This document shows, piece by piece, positions 47,926 through 60,234 of a stretch of DNA of 64,000 bases (the stretch's first letter is position 1; every line of letters starts with the position of its first letter). Made by a program: the position numbers and the translations under genes. The notes under the pieces were generated by a model. That model was not told where the DNA came from and ran no database searches. It saw only the letters and a list, made by a program, of their open reading frames with translations. The stretch comes from Chrysomallon squamiferum (lineage: Eukaryota; Mollusca; Gastropoda; Neomphalida; Peltospiridae): positions 5,544,687-5,608,686 of the forward strand of contig CM022676.1 in the NCBI GenBank assembly GCA_012295275.1, written 5' to 3'.

Positions 47926-47980
<55 letters not shown>
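47926..47980. repeat. (CT)n microsatellite
   Basis: About 27 CT units, with one early CC interruption. Confidence 0.95.
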
Positions 47981-47983
<3 letters not shown>

Positions 47984-48059
47984 ATATTTCTGCTTCTATT
48001 TCTCATTCTGTTATTTATATCGATATAGTTGGGGGGGTTTTAGTTGTTTTTTTTTTATA

Positions 48060-49050
48060 TTTATTTATTTATTTATTTACTTATATCCGATAACTAAATA
48101 TTTATTCAGCATAAGTTATTTCTCTGGCTTTCATTTAATTTCATAAACATTTAAATTAAGAATATAATTACATGCAAGGATGACCTCAAACATGCATCAA
48201 CACGTAATACTAACTTAGTTACGTGCAAATAATACGGCCTCGTTTTGAGAAGTCAAATAAAACGAATTACTCATTTTTGTCTACACGGTACAGCAAATCC
48301 CTGGCCTGAAGCAAGAGAACGAAGTCTTCATTTTTCTGTTTGATCTTGGAGGAGACGCATCAAGTTTAAATAATTAGAAACATCGTTAAATATTTTCACA
48401 GAGTTTCTGAGCACAAATGCTATTTGCAAGATGACCAGAGGCTAATACTAACGGGTATACAATCAGAAACGAAACTTACGTGTTTTTAAGTTCTGAACAG
48501 CGTAATTTCGTTTTTTCTCCCTTGCTTTTAGTAAAGTCATTCAGACATATGTTCGGTTTAATATTTGTATTATCCTGTGGCTATTTACTACTTGCAGAAA
48601 ATTCCTACTGGTTTTGGTAGACGTTGTACAAATGAATATACACCAGACACCTAAGTGAATTTACTGGAAGCGAAATCAAACAAACCTCTTTAATTCCTAA
48701 AAGGACTTGTCGTCTGCCTCTGGCTGAGAAGGCGGGAAGGAATAATGTAACTTAAGTACAGAATCCTCGAGAATAATGCTAGGGCCTGGAGTCATTGTTT
48801 AACTTCTTAGACATTACACGAAGCACTTCTGATTATGTTCAGTGTGTCCAGTATTGGAAATAGTTTCGTTTTTCCAATTTTTTTTTCTTATGTCGTTTTA
48901 AGTGTACTTTAACTTTATTCAAAATGACGATGGACGTTGAAAACATGACTAAATTTACCGCAAGGCACAAAGCCAGAGTATACAAATGTTTGATAAAATA
49001 TCTCAAAATATTTTTTCAAGCAAAAATAATAAAATAAAATAAAATGAAAT
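48060..49050. other. Spacer, nothing recognised
   Basis: Mixed-composition DNA without an open frame or splice structure that I can support. Confidence 0.45.
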
Positions 49051-49054
49051 GAAA

Positions 49055-49265
49055 CGATTAATAATAATAATAATAATAATATAATAATAATATTAATAGT
49101 AACAATAACAATAATCATGATAATAATGACAATAACTACAATAATAACTATACTAATAATAATGACAGTGATAATAATAATAAAAGTAATAATGATGATG
49201 ACGATAATAATAATAATAATAATAATAATTAATAATTATAATTATAAATAGTAATAGTAATAATA
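49055..49265. repeat. Imperfect (TAA)n/(AATAATGA) tract
   Basis: About 200 nt of TAA repeats interrupted by CAA, TGA and GTA triplets. Confidence 0.9.
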
Positions 49266-49594
49266 GTAATATTAACTCGGATAAGACGCGTGTATTTAAG
49301 CAGAACAGAAATAACGATCAAACAGAAACAACGTCAGAAATACACGCTCAAAACCAGACGTGTTATATTAATAACTCTTTATGTGACTTCTTGGAGATGT
49401 TTGATTTTTCTGCAATCTGAAGTAATATCTAAAATATCTGTCTAGACCATCTTCTATCTGTTTCCGCTGGAACTGTTTCGAACCAATATCATAAAAAGGC
49501 TGGCTTGTAAGGCGAGGCTCGCTAAGTACGATTTAACAAATTATTTTAATCTCATCTGTCGGAAACGAAGAAAAGCGATTTGATAAGGGGAAAT

Positions 49595-49602
49595 AATTCT
49601 TG

Positions 49603-49633
<31 letters not shown>

Positions 49634-49798
49634 TTTTTTTTTTTTAATTTTAATTTTAATTCTGTTTTATTTTATTTTAATTTTATTATTATTGAAATAA
49701 TGTTTTTTTTTTTTTTTTATTGAATTTCATTTTATTATATTTCATGTTAGTGTTATTTAGTGCGTTTACAATGACATGTAAGAAAAGGTGGCATGTAT

Positions 49799-49841
<43 letters not shown>

Positions 49842-49845
49842 TTAA
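49595..49845. repeat. (TTA)n, poly-T and (TTTA)n cluster
   Basis: TTA run at about 49601-49635, poly-T near 49704-49719, and a TTTA run at about 49796-49843. Confidence 0.9.
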
Positions 49846-51540
49846 ATTGTTGTTTAATCAATAAGTGAATATTTCCAGAAAATTTAATAAGTTAAAAGGG
49901 ATCAAAGACTTTACTATACTGTTGTTGTTTTTTTCGGTTTTTTTCCCCCATAAATTCAATAAACTAAAAGGGATCATACTCTTTACAGTTGTCTTACCAC
50001 AATGGTTTCACACATAGTTAATTTAAAAAAGGAAAAATTAACTGTAGATTAATAAATAAAACCATTCAGAAAATTTAATAAACAAAACGGGATCACAGTC
50101 TTCATCATTATTTTTTTATTATTAATAAATTTTTTTTTTTTTTTTTAACTTTATTTTTTACAAACATTTTAATCAGTAAATTAACTAAATTTTTAGGAAA
50201 TTTAATAAAACCAAAAGGGATCGTACTCTCTCAAATGCTCCAGAAGTGTATGTCTCAAAACACTAATGTTGTTTAAAATTTCTCCCTAAAACAAAAAAAT
50301 AAAAAAATAAAAAAAAATAAAAAAGATCACTTAACGAGCAATTTTTTTTATTTATCGAAAGAAAAATACCAGTGTTATTTGTATTATGACTATTATTGTT
50401 GTTGTTGTTGTTATTATTATTATTATTATTATTTTTTTATAATTACATTACAAGTGGATATTAGAAGATAAAATATAATAATTGTATTTTTTTTTTTTTT
50501 TTAGAGAAAAACAACAACACACACAGGACTCCCCTAAAAAAAAAAAAAAAAACGCAACAAAACAACACTTTGTCATCAATCATTTCCAGTCAGTTTATAA
50601 AAAAATTATAATATCTAAGCTTTAAAAAAAAAATCCCCATAAAACAAACACCCCTCTACCACAAAAAGCAGATTTTCCCAGCAACCATTTCGAGTCAGTT
50701 TATTAAAACTAATATCTAAACAACATGCCATGAGTCATACGTAAAAAAAAAAAAAAAAAAAAACCATCTCATCTGAAGATATCAGAGCGCTGCCAGGCTT
50801 TAAATAATCGTCTGCACAAACTCCGAGGTTTATTAGCGATTTCCCTGCTTACTGTTTTATGACTTTGCCTCCGTCGATTTCGGATTAATTCCTAAGTTGC
50901 ATTTGCGACGTAATATAAATTGGGAACTGGTACACAGAACGGTCCCTTAGCTGTCGTTTGCTGTTAAATGTAAATGCAATTTTCAAATGGTAAAGAGTTT
51001 TATGATGCTGTTGGTTAATTATAATTTGTAGGATATAGATTCTTTTATTTTTATTTTTTAAATTTTTTTTTTCATTCGTTGTTTGATATTTTATTATATA
51101 AATATCGTGGTCAGCTGATAACGAGCACTGTATGAAGCTGTTGTTAATTATATTTCGAAGCATTCAAGTTCCGTTTAAATGTGACCTTTGTTGTAAAACG
51201 TAATATTCAGGTTGGAAAGAGCATTATGATGTTATTGCTGTTTTATTTTCAGTTATAATCTTAAGAATACAAATCTACAAGTTCAATTTAAATTTGCCAT
51301 CGCCTTATGGAATAGGCAATATTCAACTTGAAAGTAACATTTCGGTTTATTGGTATAATGTTCTTTTTTGTTATAATTTGAAGCATATAAATTTTTAAAA
51401 ATAAATTTTTATTATTTGACAGTCTATATTTAGCTGGGAAAGAATATTCTGTTTGATTTGTATGATGTTATTGTGAACGGGGAATAATAATGCTCTTTTT
51501 AAATGTATCCCTTTTCTGTATGTTATATGGCTTAACAAGA
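49846..51540. other. AT-rich spacer with many poly-A and poly-T runs
   Basis: A motif resembling AATAAACTAAAAGGGATCA recurs loosely at about 49886, 49957, 50078 and 50205, suggesting a degraded repeat. No gene was found. Confidence 0.4.
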
Positions 51541-51545
51541 AAATG

Positions 51546-51546
<1 letters not shown>

Positions 51547-51598
<52 letters not shown>
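51547..51598. repeat. (CT)n microsatellite
   Basis: About 26 CT units. Confidence 0.95.
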
Positions 51599-51601
<3 letters not shown>

Positions 51602-51792
51602 CTGTATACACTGTATATAAATTCGTGTGAATGATTACATATGATTCTGTGTATATGATAAACGATCTATCAATACTTTACTTATGTTAGCTATGATTAA
51701 AACGTAGTAATTAATAAATTCTTTTTTCAAATAATTACATCTCATTTTCTAAACCTACGTTAACTTCATTTATACATCATCACTGTCGATTT

Positions 51793-51796
<4 letters not shown>

Positions 51797-51846
<50 letters not shown>
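51797..51846. repeat. (TAA)n microsatellite
   Basis: About 16 TAA units. Confidence 0.95.
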
Positions 51847-51849
<3 letters not shown>

Positions 51850-52370
51850 CACCATCTTGCATTTTGCGTTAGAAATTTTACGAACCATTAGATCCGCGAG
51901 TCCAAATCACAATGGAGTTATGTCCCTTTATTACTTCTCGGAAAGTCCAATAGAAATGTCCACTCTATTTTTTTATGCAAATATCGGTAAGATCGCAGTT
52001 ACAATTCTATCAGTCGCCACATGTTTTCACTTTTTAATTGATAGCAAGTAGATCCATTCACAACGCTGGCCTACATATCGATGCGAAAAAGAATGGAACG
52101 TAATGTAATTTTCGTCCGTTTTCAAGCGAGTTAATTTAGCGTACATTTTTCCTGCCTGAATGCAAAAGTGTGTTTGTGTCAACGGGTACATGTTTGTTAA
52201 TGGAATCAGCTTTTGCACGGGTGTTACAAACGAATTGAAATACGTAACATCTTTTGACGTCTTTGGTGTTAAACCATGCGGACTTTGTTTTGTGTGCTCA
52301 ATGTCGATTTGCATAACGTCCGACATAACGAAATATCAGACTTCCGGTTTAAAGTACATTTCAGTATGGA
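51850..52370. other. Less AT-rich spacer, nothing recognised
   Basis: Open frames exist on both strands, but none shows the module signature, splice-site conservation or any motif I recognise. Confidence 0.4.
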
Positions 52371-52373
52371 TTT

Positions 52374-52387
52374 TTCTCTCTCTCTCT

Positions 52388-52423
<36 letters not shown>

Positions 52424-52510
52424 CGTCTTAATGCTTTTTTCTGTCTCATATTTGGAATAATTTCTGCATTTTTATTTTATTTAAACTTTCTTTTTTTTTC
52501 TTTTCTTTTC

Positions 52511-52577
<67 letters not shown>

Positions 52578-52640
52578 TGGTGGAAAGAAAGATACCAGAT
52601 ACACACACACACACACACAACACACACACAGAGTTATTTT
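52374..52640. repeat. (CT)n, poly-T, (TTTTC)n, poly-T and (CA)n cluster
   Basis: CT to 52391, T run to 52423, TTTTC units near 52499-52530, a long T run to 52576, then CA repeats at about 52602-52630. Confidence 0.93.
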
Positions 52641-52838
52641 TAATGTTTCATTTTATTAAACATTCACTCAAACATTTTTTTTCTTTTTCGTTTATCTTTT
52701 TCCATTCTTTTTCCTTTTCTTTTGAGTGTGTCGTATATTATTTAATTCTTTATTAATTTTTCTGTCCTTTTTATTTTTTTACGATTATTTCATTATTATT
52801 GCTATTATTTTAATTGTTTTTTAGTCCCTACCTTTTAG

Positions 52839-52888
<50 letters not shown>
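52839..52888. repeat. (TAA)n microsatellite
   Basis: About 16 TAA units. Confidence 0.95.
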
Positions 52889-52889
<1 letters not shown>

Positions 52890-53081
52890 TAAAATAACTC
52901 ATAATTATAATAATTAACTGAACAAGAAAAACAAGTTATAATTAACTTATTTAGAATATATCAAGTTATTTAAAACATCAAAAAACATGTAGCAAGACAA
53001 ATATTTTATTTATCTATCTTTCTTTCTTTCTGTCTGTCTGTCTATCTATCTTGTTTTATTTCATTTCATTTCACTTATTTT

Positions 53082-53153
<72 letters not shown>

Positions 53154-53160
53154 CGCTCTC
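53082..53160. repeat. (CT)n microsatellite
   Basis: About 34 CT units ending in GCTCGCTC. Confidence 0.95.
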
Positions 53161-53565
53161 ATTTCAAGAAAGTTCTAAGAGCAAATAAAAAATAAAAATA
53201 AAAATAAAAAAAATAATAATAATAATAAAAAAACGCCCACGGATGGATGAATTTTTCATCAGACAAACGATAGAATAAAAATGCTAATTGCGTGTCACGT
53301 GCGCACCTAAATGCCGTTTTGCTAGAACATCTTGCAAAAATGAAAATTGATTAAAAAAAAGCAGAAGTTTCGATTTGCAGCCACTGGTCGTTAATCATGC
53401 GGAAAGCGCGCCAGGTTGCACTCGCGCGCATGGTTTCGTGAAACATGCAAGGAAGCGGTATTTGCGTCGATAATGTTGGCGGGAAAATGATTTTTGGTCG
53501 TCTGAGCCTTCATGTGCGCCATGTGGGTGTCTGCACGAGAACGTGATCGTTATCAATGTGTATAT

Positions 53566-53821
53566 TTTCTTCTTTTCTCTTTTCTTTTTTCTTTTTTTCT
53601 TTCTTTCTTCTTTCTTTCCTTCTTTCTTTTCTTCCTTCTTTTTTTTTCTTTCTTTCTTTTTTTCTTTTTTCTTTCTTTCTTTTTTTTTTCTTTCTTTCTT
53701 TCTTCTTCTTTTTTCTTTTTTTTCTTTCTTTTTTTTTTCTTTCTTCTTTCTTTCTTTCTTTTTTTTTTTTCTTTTCTTTCTTTCTTTTTTTCGTTTTTCT
53801 TCTTTCTTTTCTTTCTTTCTT
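53566..53821. repeat. Polypyrimidine tract of TTTC-type repeats
   Basis: About 255 nt of nearly pure T and C on the + strand, broken by a single CG step. Overlapping Phe/Ser/Leu and Lys/Arg/Glu open frames here are artefacts of the repeat. Confidence 0.95.
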
Positions 53822-53894
53822 ACATACATTTTTTTAATTGTTTTTTTTAATTATTTTTTATTTTATTGCGTGTGTATATGTATCATATCGTCTA

Positions 53895-54030
53895 GTATGT
53901 ATGTATGTATATGTTAATATGTGCACGTATGCGTCTGTTAGTGTATATATACGTATGTATGTATGTATATGTATGTATATATATATGTATGTATGTATAT
54001 ATTTATGTATGTATGTGTGTGTATATTTGT
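53895..54030. repeat. (TATG)n imperfect tract
   Basis: TATGTATG blocks are interspersed with TATATA and GTGTGT. Confidence 0.85.
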
Positions 54031-54164
54031 GTCTATATATAGTACACTCAAACTGAAACGTGCCAATAATTGCATGTAATAACTGAAATATTCGGTTACA
54101 TCACTTTATGCTTGTGGCATCCAGTCATTTCATGCAATGCCTTAAATTTTATTTCATGAAAATG

Positions 54165-54660
54165 TCTGATGTAGTCACTTGTCTAATCTAGTGACTTGTC
54201 TAATGTAGTGACTTGTCTAATTCAGAGATTTCTCTGATGTAGTGAATTGTCTAATGTAGTTACTTGTCTAATGTAGTTACTTGTCTGACGTAGTTACTTG
54301 TCTAATATAGTTACTTGTCTAACGTAGTTACTTGTCTAATGTAATTACTTGTCTGACGTAGTTACTTGTCTGTGTAGCTACTTGTCTGACGTAGTTACTT
54401 GTCTGATGTAGTTACTTGTCTGACGTAGTTACTTGTCTGACGTAGTTACTTGTCTGACGTAGTTACTTGTCTAACGTAGTTACTTGTCTAACGTATAGTT
54501 GACGTTTACTTGTCTGATAGTTAGTCTGACGTAGTTACTTGTCTGTGTAGTTACTTGTCTGACGTAGTTACTTGTCTAATGTAGTTACTTGTCTGTGTAG
54601 TCACTTGTCTAATATAGTCACCTGTCTGATTCAGTCACTTATCTGATGTAGCTACTGTTC
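54165..54660. repeat. 17-bp minisatellite
   Basis: About 28 tandem copies of a unit resembling ACTTGTCTGACGTAGTT. The alternating variants CTAATG, CTGACG and CTGTG give sub-types. The left edge is more degenerate. It lies in spacer, not in an exon. Confidence 0.93.
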
Positions 54661-54836
54661 TGATGTTTGTGTGTTAAAATCAGTTATGTTATACAAATCA
54701 CTATAAGTAGCAGAAGAAGAAGAAGATGAAGAAGAAAAAAAAACAACATATCATGAAATTAGTTTCACATCGTTTAATAACAACAGCAGCAACAGTACAA
54801 TTATTAGTAGTATAACAACGGTGAGTACTATTAATG

Positions 54837-54837
<1 letters not shown>

Positions 54838-54869
<32 letters not shown>

Positions 54870-54915
54870 GGAGAATGATGAGGACGATGATGATGACGAT
54901 GATGATGATGATATC
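54838..54915. repeat. (TAA)n then (GAT)n microsatellite
   Basis: TAA run at about 54838-54868 followed by GATGAT repeats. Confidence 0.9.
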
Positions 54916-54999
54916 AACAGCATAAGGAATAGCTGAGGTGTTAAAAGTACTAACATCACTACTGATGACAGTAGTATGTAAAATGTAGTTGCTGAAACA

Positions 55000-55480
55000 C
55001 AAATAATAATCGATGTTGTCGTCGTTGTAGCGAAAGTAGTAGAAGCAATATTAGCAGAAGTAAAAACAGACTACAAGCACAGGCTATAGTAATAGCAAAA
55101 GAAGAAAAAGTAGAAGTAGTCTATCGGTAATAACAATAGTAGTAGCATCATCATTCACAGTACAGCACTTCTAGTAATATAAGTAGTAGTAGACGTAGTA
55201 GTAGTAGTTGTTAATGAAGTGGTTGTTGTAGTGCAAATAGAAGTAGCAATGACGACAGGGTTGATATGTCAGTATGTATGTTAAGTGACTCGAAACTTTC
55301 AAATGTCAAATAATACTAGCTTCCAAAACCAAGGTTTAATTTCAAGGCAGATATTTCCTGGTAAATCTGTACTTTGACATCATAAGCAAGCTTTTGGAAG
55401 GAAGGAAGAAAAAAAAAGAAGATTGAAATGAAAATAATAATAATAATGATGATGATGATGATGATGATGATGAAAGAAAG
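55000..55480. other. Spacer with GTA and GAT triplet repeats
   Basis: Scattered AGTAGTAG stretches (about 55025-55260) and a (GAT)n run at about 55448-55472. No gene was found. Confidence 0.5.
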
Positions 55481-55794
55481 AAAAAAAAAAAAGAATTATG
55501 ATTTATTAGTAACAATAAATAAATGCATGTACGTAATTATTTGGTGGTGGTGGGAATTAATTATATAGATAAAATTAAATAGAAACAATAAAGAAATAAA
55601 CGTTGGTAAGCTTTATTTTTGAAACGGATTGAAATAAAATAAGTGAGTTTATAAATAAAAATGTATGTATGCATGTATGTAAATAAATAAATAAAATTCT
55701 TACATTATATTAGTACAGAACAAAACTTTATAAGCTGGCTTAAGCCTGGTGCTTTCGTTGGCTGCTGTATAAATCAAAACAGAAAATTCGTGAT

Positions 55795-55922
<128 letters not shown>

Positions 55923-56136
55923 TCTCTGTTCAAACATTAAAATGTAATCAGTTAAAATACTTTCCATTGTTAAAAGAATGATTGTGATTATTAATGTGAA
56001 GAAGGATTACTTACAATCAGGTAAGGAGCCTGCGAATGAAATAAAAATTAAATTGATAAGTAAAAAGAAACGTTTATTTATTTTCTGTATGCTAGTGTTT
56101 GTGTGTGTGCGTGCATGCTTGCGTGTGTTCCTTTTC

Positions 56137-56420
56137 AATAGCCGATGTTTTAATGGGTTGACTCTCAAATGCCGATGAAAATAAATTAATCAATGTTTTT
56201 TGTTTTAGTGGGTTGACTCTCAATAGCCGATGAAAATAAATTAATCAATGGTTTTTGTTTTAATGGGTTGACTCTCAATAGCCGATGAAAATAAATTATA
56301 ATAAATGTTTTTTGTTTTAATGGGTTGACTCTCAATAGCCGATGCAAATAAATTAATAAATGTTTTTTGTTTTAATGGGTTGACTCTCAATAGCCGATGA
56401 AAGTAACTTGATCAATGTGT
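56137..56420. repeat. 55-57-bp minisatellite
   Basis: Five copies of a unit containing TGGGTTGACTCTCAATAGC, GATGAAAATAAATTAAT and TGTTTTTTGTTTTA. GGGTTG recurs at 56155, 56210, 56265, 56322 and 56377. Confidence 0.93.
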
Positions 56421-56639
56421 TCTAGTGACGACATTACAATCTTTTTTTAAATTTTTTTTTTTTTTTTTTAAATTTTCAACAGCCGACGAAACTAAACTGT
56501 TAATAATAGCAAATGTCTTTCAACGGATTTGTTTAACCTATGCTTTCTAATATTTTCGTTATGCGATTAACCAAACAAAAACAAACAAAAAACTAATACC
56601 ATGGCCATAACTAAACTCTTTCTGAAATGAGGCAAAAAT

Positions 56640-56960
56640 ACTTAATCACCAAGCTCCGGAGCGGGGCCATATAACTGAGCGAGGTGTCTGGGGGGGCTAA
56701 ATGACAAAATACAATTGCGTCAGGGCAAGAACCGGGCTAAGACTGAAACGTGCGAAAAGGACGCTGTATGCGTTAAATCATCAGGTGTTCGATAAACCTG
56801 TTTTCGGGGTCTGATTGTCTTTAACGTCAGTCACGTCTTTCATCGTCGCAACCACGTCAGCGGACTTCGAACGGTGACCGTAGACACATTTAAACGAATT
56901 CATTCAGTGGATGGCTATCATTTCTATCGGGATATAGAGATTATTATTTTTATATTTTTT
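56640..56960. other. GC- and CpG-richer island
   Basis: The stretch holds many CpG steps and few simple repeats. It lies just beyond the last module found in the - gene and could hold its 3' exons or a regulatory element. I could not identify an exon with both splice sites. Confidence 0.35.
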
Positions 56961-57130
56961 TGAAATAAAATCTTAGTACATATATATACATATCTATATA
57001 TATATATATATAAAATTAAAAATTAACAAATAGTCAGTTTCGGTACGAGGCATGCATTTGCCTCATTTGCCTCAATGTGTAGCTTTTCACGGCCACGAAT
57101 GAATGTCTTTTTGCCTCAGGCTGAACTTAC

Positions 57131-57439
57131 CAGGCGTGGGTCCCTCGACGTGGATTTTATTCGACCTGCGGCGACCTTCCATGACGAACCAGTCGCCGCC
57201 ATGTTTGGAGTTGTCGTACTTCTTGATCTTCAGCGATATCGTGTTGGGGTTGATTCTCTTGACGACGTGGTTCTGCGTCGAGTAGCACTGACCCTTGTCC
57301 GCCAGGCAGCTGCCTTCGGGCAGGTCGTCCATCCAGAACGTCACTTTGTCGGTGATCTCTATCGTGTGCGGGTTCTTGTAGATCATCTTGAAAGGCTTGT
57401 TCGCTTTCGGCTTGCCGATGACTTGAAGAATGCCTGGAT
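57131..57439 (-). CDS. Ig-like module m3 of the - gene
   Basis: This 309-nt phase 1-1 exon lies after CTCCATCAAG and before GTAAGT (minus strand). It contains PGIL near the start, FKMIYKN, GSCLADKGQC (C-x6-C), TISLKIKKYD and HGGDW-x8-SN. An alternative acceptor six bases later (ATCCAG) would also keep frame; the longer form is chosen because it keeps the Pro-Gly start seen in other modules. Confidence 0.85.
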
Positions 57440-57460
57440 CTTGATGGAGTATCAGAGTTT

Positions 57461-57513
<53 letters not shown>

Positions 57514-60141
57514 ATGTCTATCTATATCTATATATATATGATTTTGTCTGTCTGTATGTTCCTACCCTGTATAAACGAGGAATAGAAAGAAAGAAAGAAA
57601 GAAAGAAACGAGGTCAAACATATACGAAAACTGAACAGCAAAAACAAGTGAATTTGTCCAAGCGTAAATAATTTTGTTTTGGGGGGGTTAAAAAGAAATC
57701 ATCATAAAATCATCATGGTTTCGTGAAGAGCACGTTTTTTTTTCGTTTTTTTTTTTCGTAAGTCTAGACAAATAAATCTCTCAGAATGCTGCACCAGGCA
57801 AATTCTGGCTTTCTGACTCGACGCTTGTTAAGGAATTTTAAAAAAATATTAGTGTGTTCGTCACCACAAACCCTATTTTCACAAGAAAGTTTCACAAGAA
57901 ATAAATCAGAAGGTACTTTCTCCAGTGGCGCTGACTGCTTTTTACAAGCATAAAAATACAATCACAAAGGTTTGTGGAGGGAAAGGAATCGATCTGGAAA
58001 CCCACGATTCAAAAGGAGCGAGAGGTATGTAGGCAGAAGCGAGGGAATTTAAGATCAACAACCTTGTCGGAATATTTCACCAAGATGTAAATGTAGAGCA
58101 ACAATACAAAAGATAAAATGACAGTAAAAAAATAATACTGATACGGAATATTTGAATGCCGCCTTTTACGTGTTCGAGATGTGTGACGTCATCGCATGCC
58201 TGACAGACTGATGGCTAAAAGGAACAGTCAAGTAAGCAGGTTCTCGCAAGTGAAGAAGACGTTTGCAAAAATAAAGGTGTAGACCAAAATCGTTTGACTA
58301 ACGTATTTGCAAAATAAAGGTGTAGACCGGAGATGTTCCAATGACGTATTTGCAAAATAAAGGTGTAGACCACACAAATGATCGAATAACGTATTTACAA
58401 AATGAAGGTCTACACGAAATTGTTTGAATAACGTTTCTGAAAATAAAGCTGTGGTTGTTTCCCTATATAGTTGTCTTAAAAAGGATAGTGGCATCAAGTA
58501 TACACAAGAAATGAAGGAAAATTGCAACCTATGTCGAGAAACCACAATCCTTTTTTTTTATTTATAAAAAATTTACCTCTGACGACGTAAATGAACCAAC
58601 CGTTTGGAAGAATATAAACTGTATTTGCATTCATCCATTCACAAGCAACGAATGCAATCACTTTAAAGTATGTAAAATTGTATCCTGGCTGTTTGCATTT
58701 CATAAACATGGCGAGCAAAGGTAGGTTTCAGTGGAAACCAAAACAAAAAAAAAACATTTACTCAGTCTGTCAGTATGTGAGTCGTCGTGATGAAATTTAC
58801 GTTCTCATTGATCTAAGCAACGCAGCTACAAGGACAGCAGTAACGCTTTTTACAATTCTTACTTTCGGGTCTCCTGATGATAATTATGTTTGAGATGAGA
58901 TTCCCTTCTTTGACAAACCAGTCGCCCGAGTGTGTTCGTTTACGAAATGTTTTGATCAGCAGAATGATGCTGTTGTTGGATGTCCGCTCAAGGGTGTGTC
59001 CCTCGCTGGACGAACACGCGCCCCTGTCCGACATGCATATCCCCTGAACGTCTTCATCGAGGTAGAAGGTTACGTTCTCGAGAATTCGCTCAACATCGTA
59101 GTTCATATAGAGCAGTCTGAAAGGTTGCCCTTCAACGGAATCGTTGGCAAGAAGAGCGCCAGGACCTGAAAAAAAAAAAAAAAAAATAGCAAATCTACGT
59201 TAAATAACATAAAAAAAAACCATATCTATGTTAACACGAACACGACATATCTACATTAAATAACATAAAAAACAACACATCTATGTTAACACGAACACGA
59301 CATAATCTACGTTAAATAACATAAAAAAAACCCACATCTATGTTAACACGAACACGACATATCTACATTAAATAACATAAAAAACAACACATCTATGTTA
59401 ACACGAACACGACATATCTACATTAAATAACATAAAAACAACAACACATCTATGTTAAAACGAACGCGACATATCTATATTAAATAACATAAAAAAAATA
59501 TCTATAAATTAATACAAAACACATATCTACATTAAATAACATAAAAAAAACCCACATCTATGTTAAAACTAACGCGAACATGTTTTTCAGTAACAGAAAC
59601 ACAACATATTTTGTTTTACGATTTGTTTTAAATACATAAATGAATACATAAACACGGTAACAGAAAATTAATTTTTTTTTTTTTTTTTTTTACATAAGAA
59701 AGAAAGAAAGAAAAAGAATTACTAAATTATTTACATATTTTCGTAGACAGACACACAAGACTCATCATGTTCAATTCATGGGCGTGTCTGTCTACCAGCC
59801 ACTTACCCCTGGGTGGACTATCGATGAAAATGAAGTTTGATCTGTTTCTTCCTTCCCGGACCACCCATGTCCCGCTGTGCAGACGTCCCATAAAGGCGGG
59901 AATGGTCAGCACCACCTTGTTACCGCCCTTCCAGCCAATTGTTCCTTTGATTTTTGCAGTGCACTGGCCGCCGTTTCCTAAACAGGAGGCTTTTTCTGTT
60001 TTGTTGTGCAAAAATGCGACTTTTTTCTGTATTTTTTGTACATCTTTGTTGAAATATTCCAAAATCAGTCTGCCACCTTCCCTGGCAATGGTTGCCGAAA
60101 AAATGCCCGTCCCTGCAAGAGGAGATATTTATTAAGATGTA

Positions 60142-60234
<93 letters not shown>

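Noticed and set aside
52160-52756. 198-codon open frame starting in fairly non-repetitive DNA
   Set aside because: Its second half is poly-T and CT repeats. The first part has no known domain, no splice support and no similarity to the modules.
53395-53850. Long Lys/Glu-rich and Phe/Ser-rich open frames on both strands
   Set aside because: They are translations of the polypyrimidine tract; several overlapping frames are open at once, which is typical of simple repeats.
54751-55002. Minus-strand open frame with a long Ile/Leu run that looks like a membrane segment
   Set aside because: The hydrophobic run comes from GAT and TAA triplet repeats. No splice site or module links it to the - gene.
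57075-57671. 198-codon + strand open frame across module m3
   Set aside because: It is antisense to a well-supported - strand exon and runs into (TA)n and AAAG repeats.
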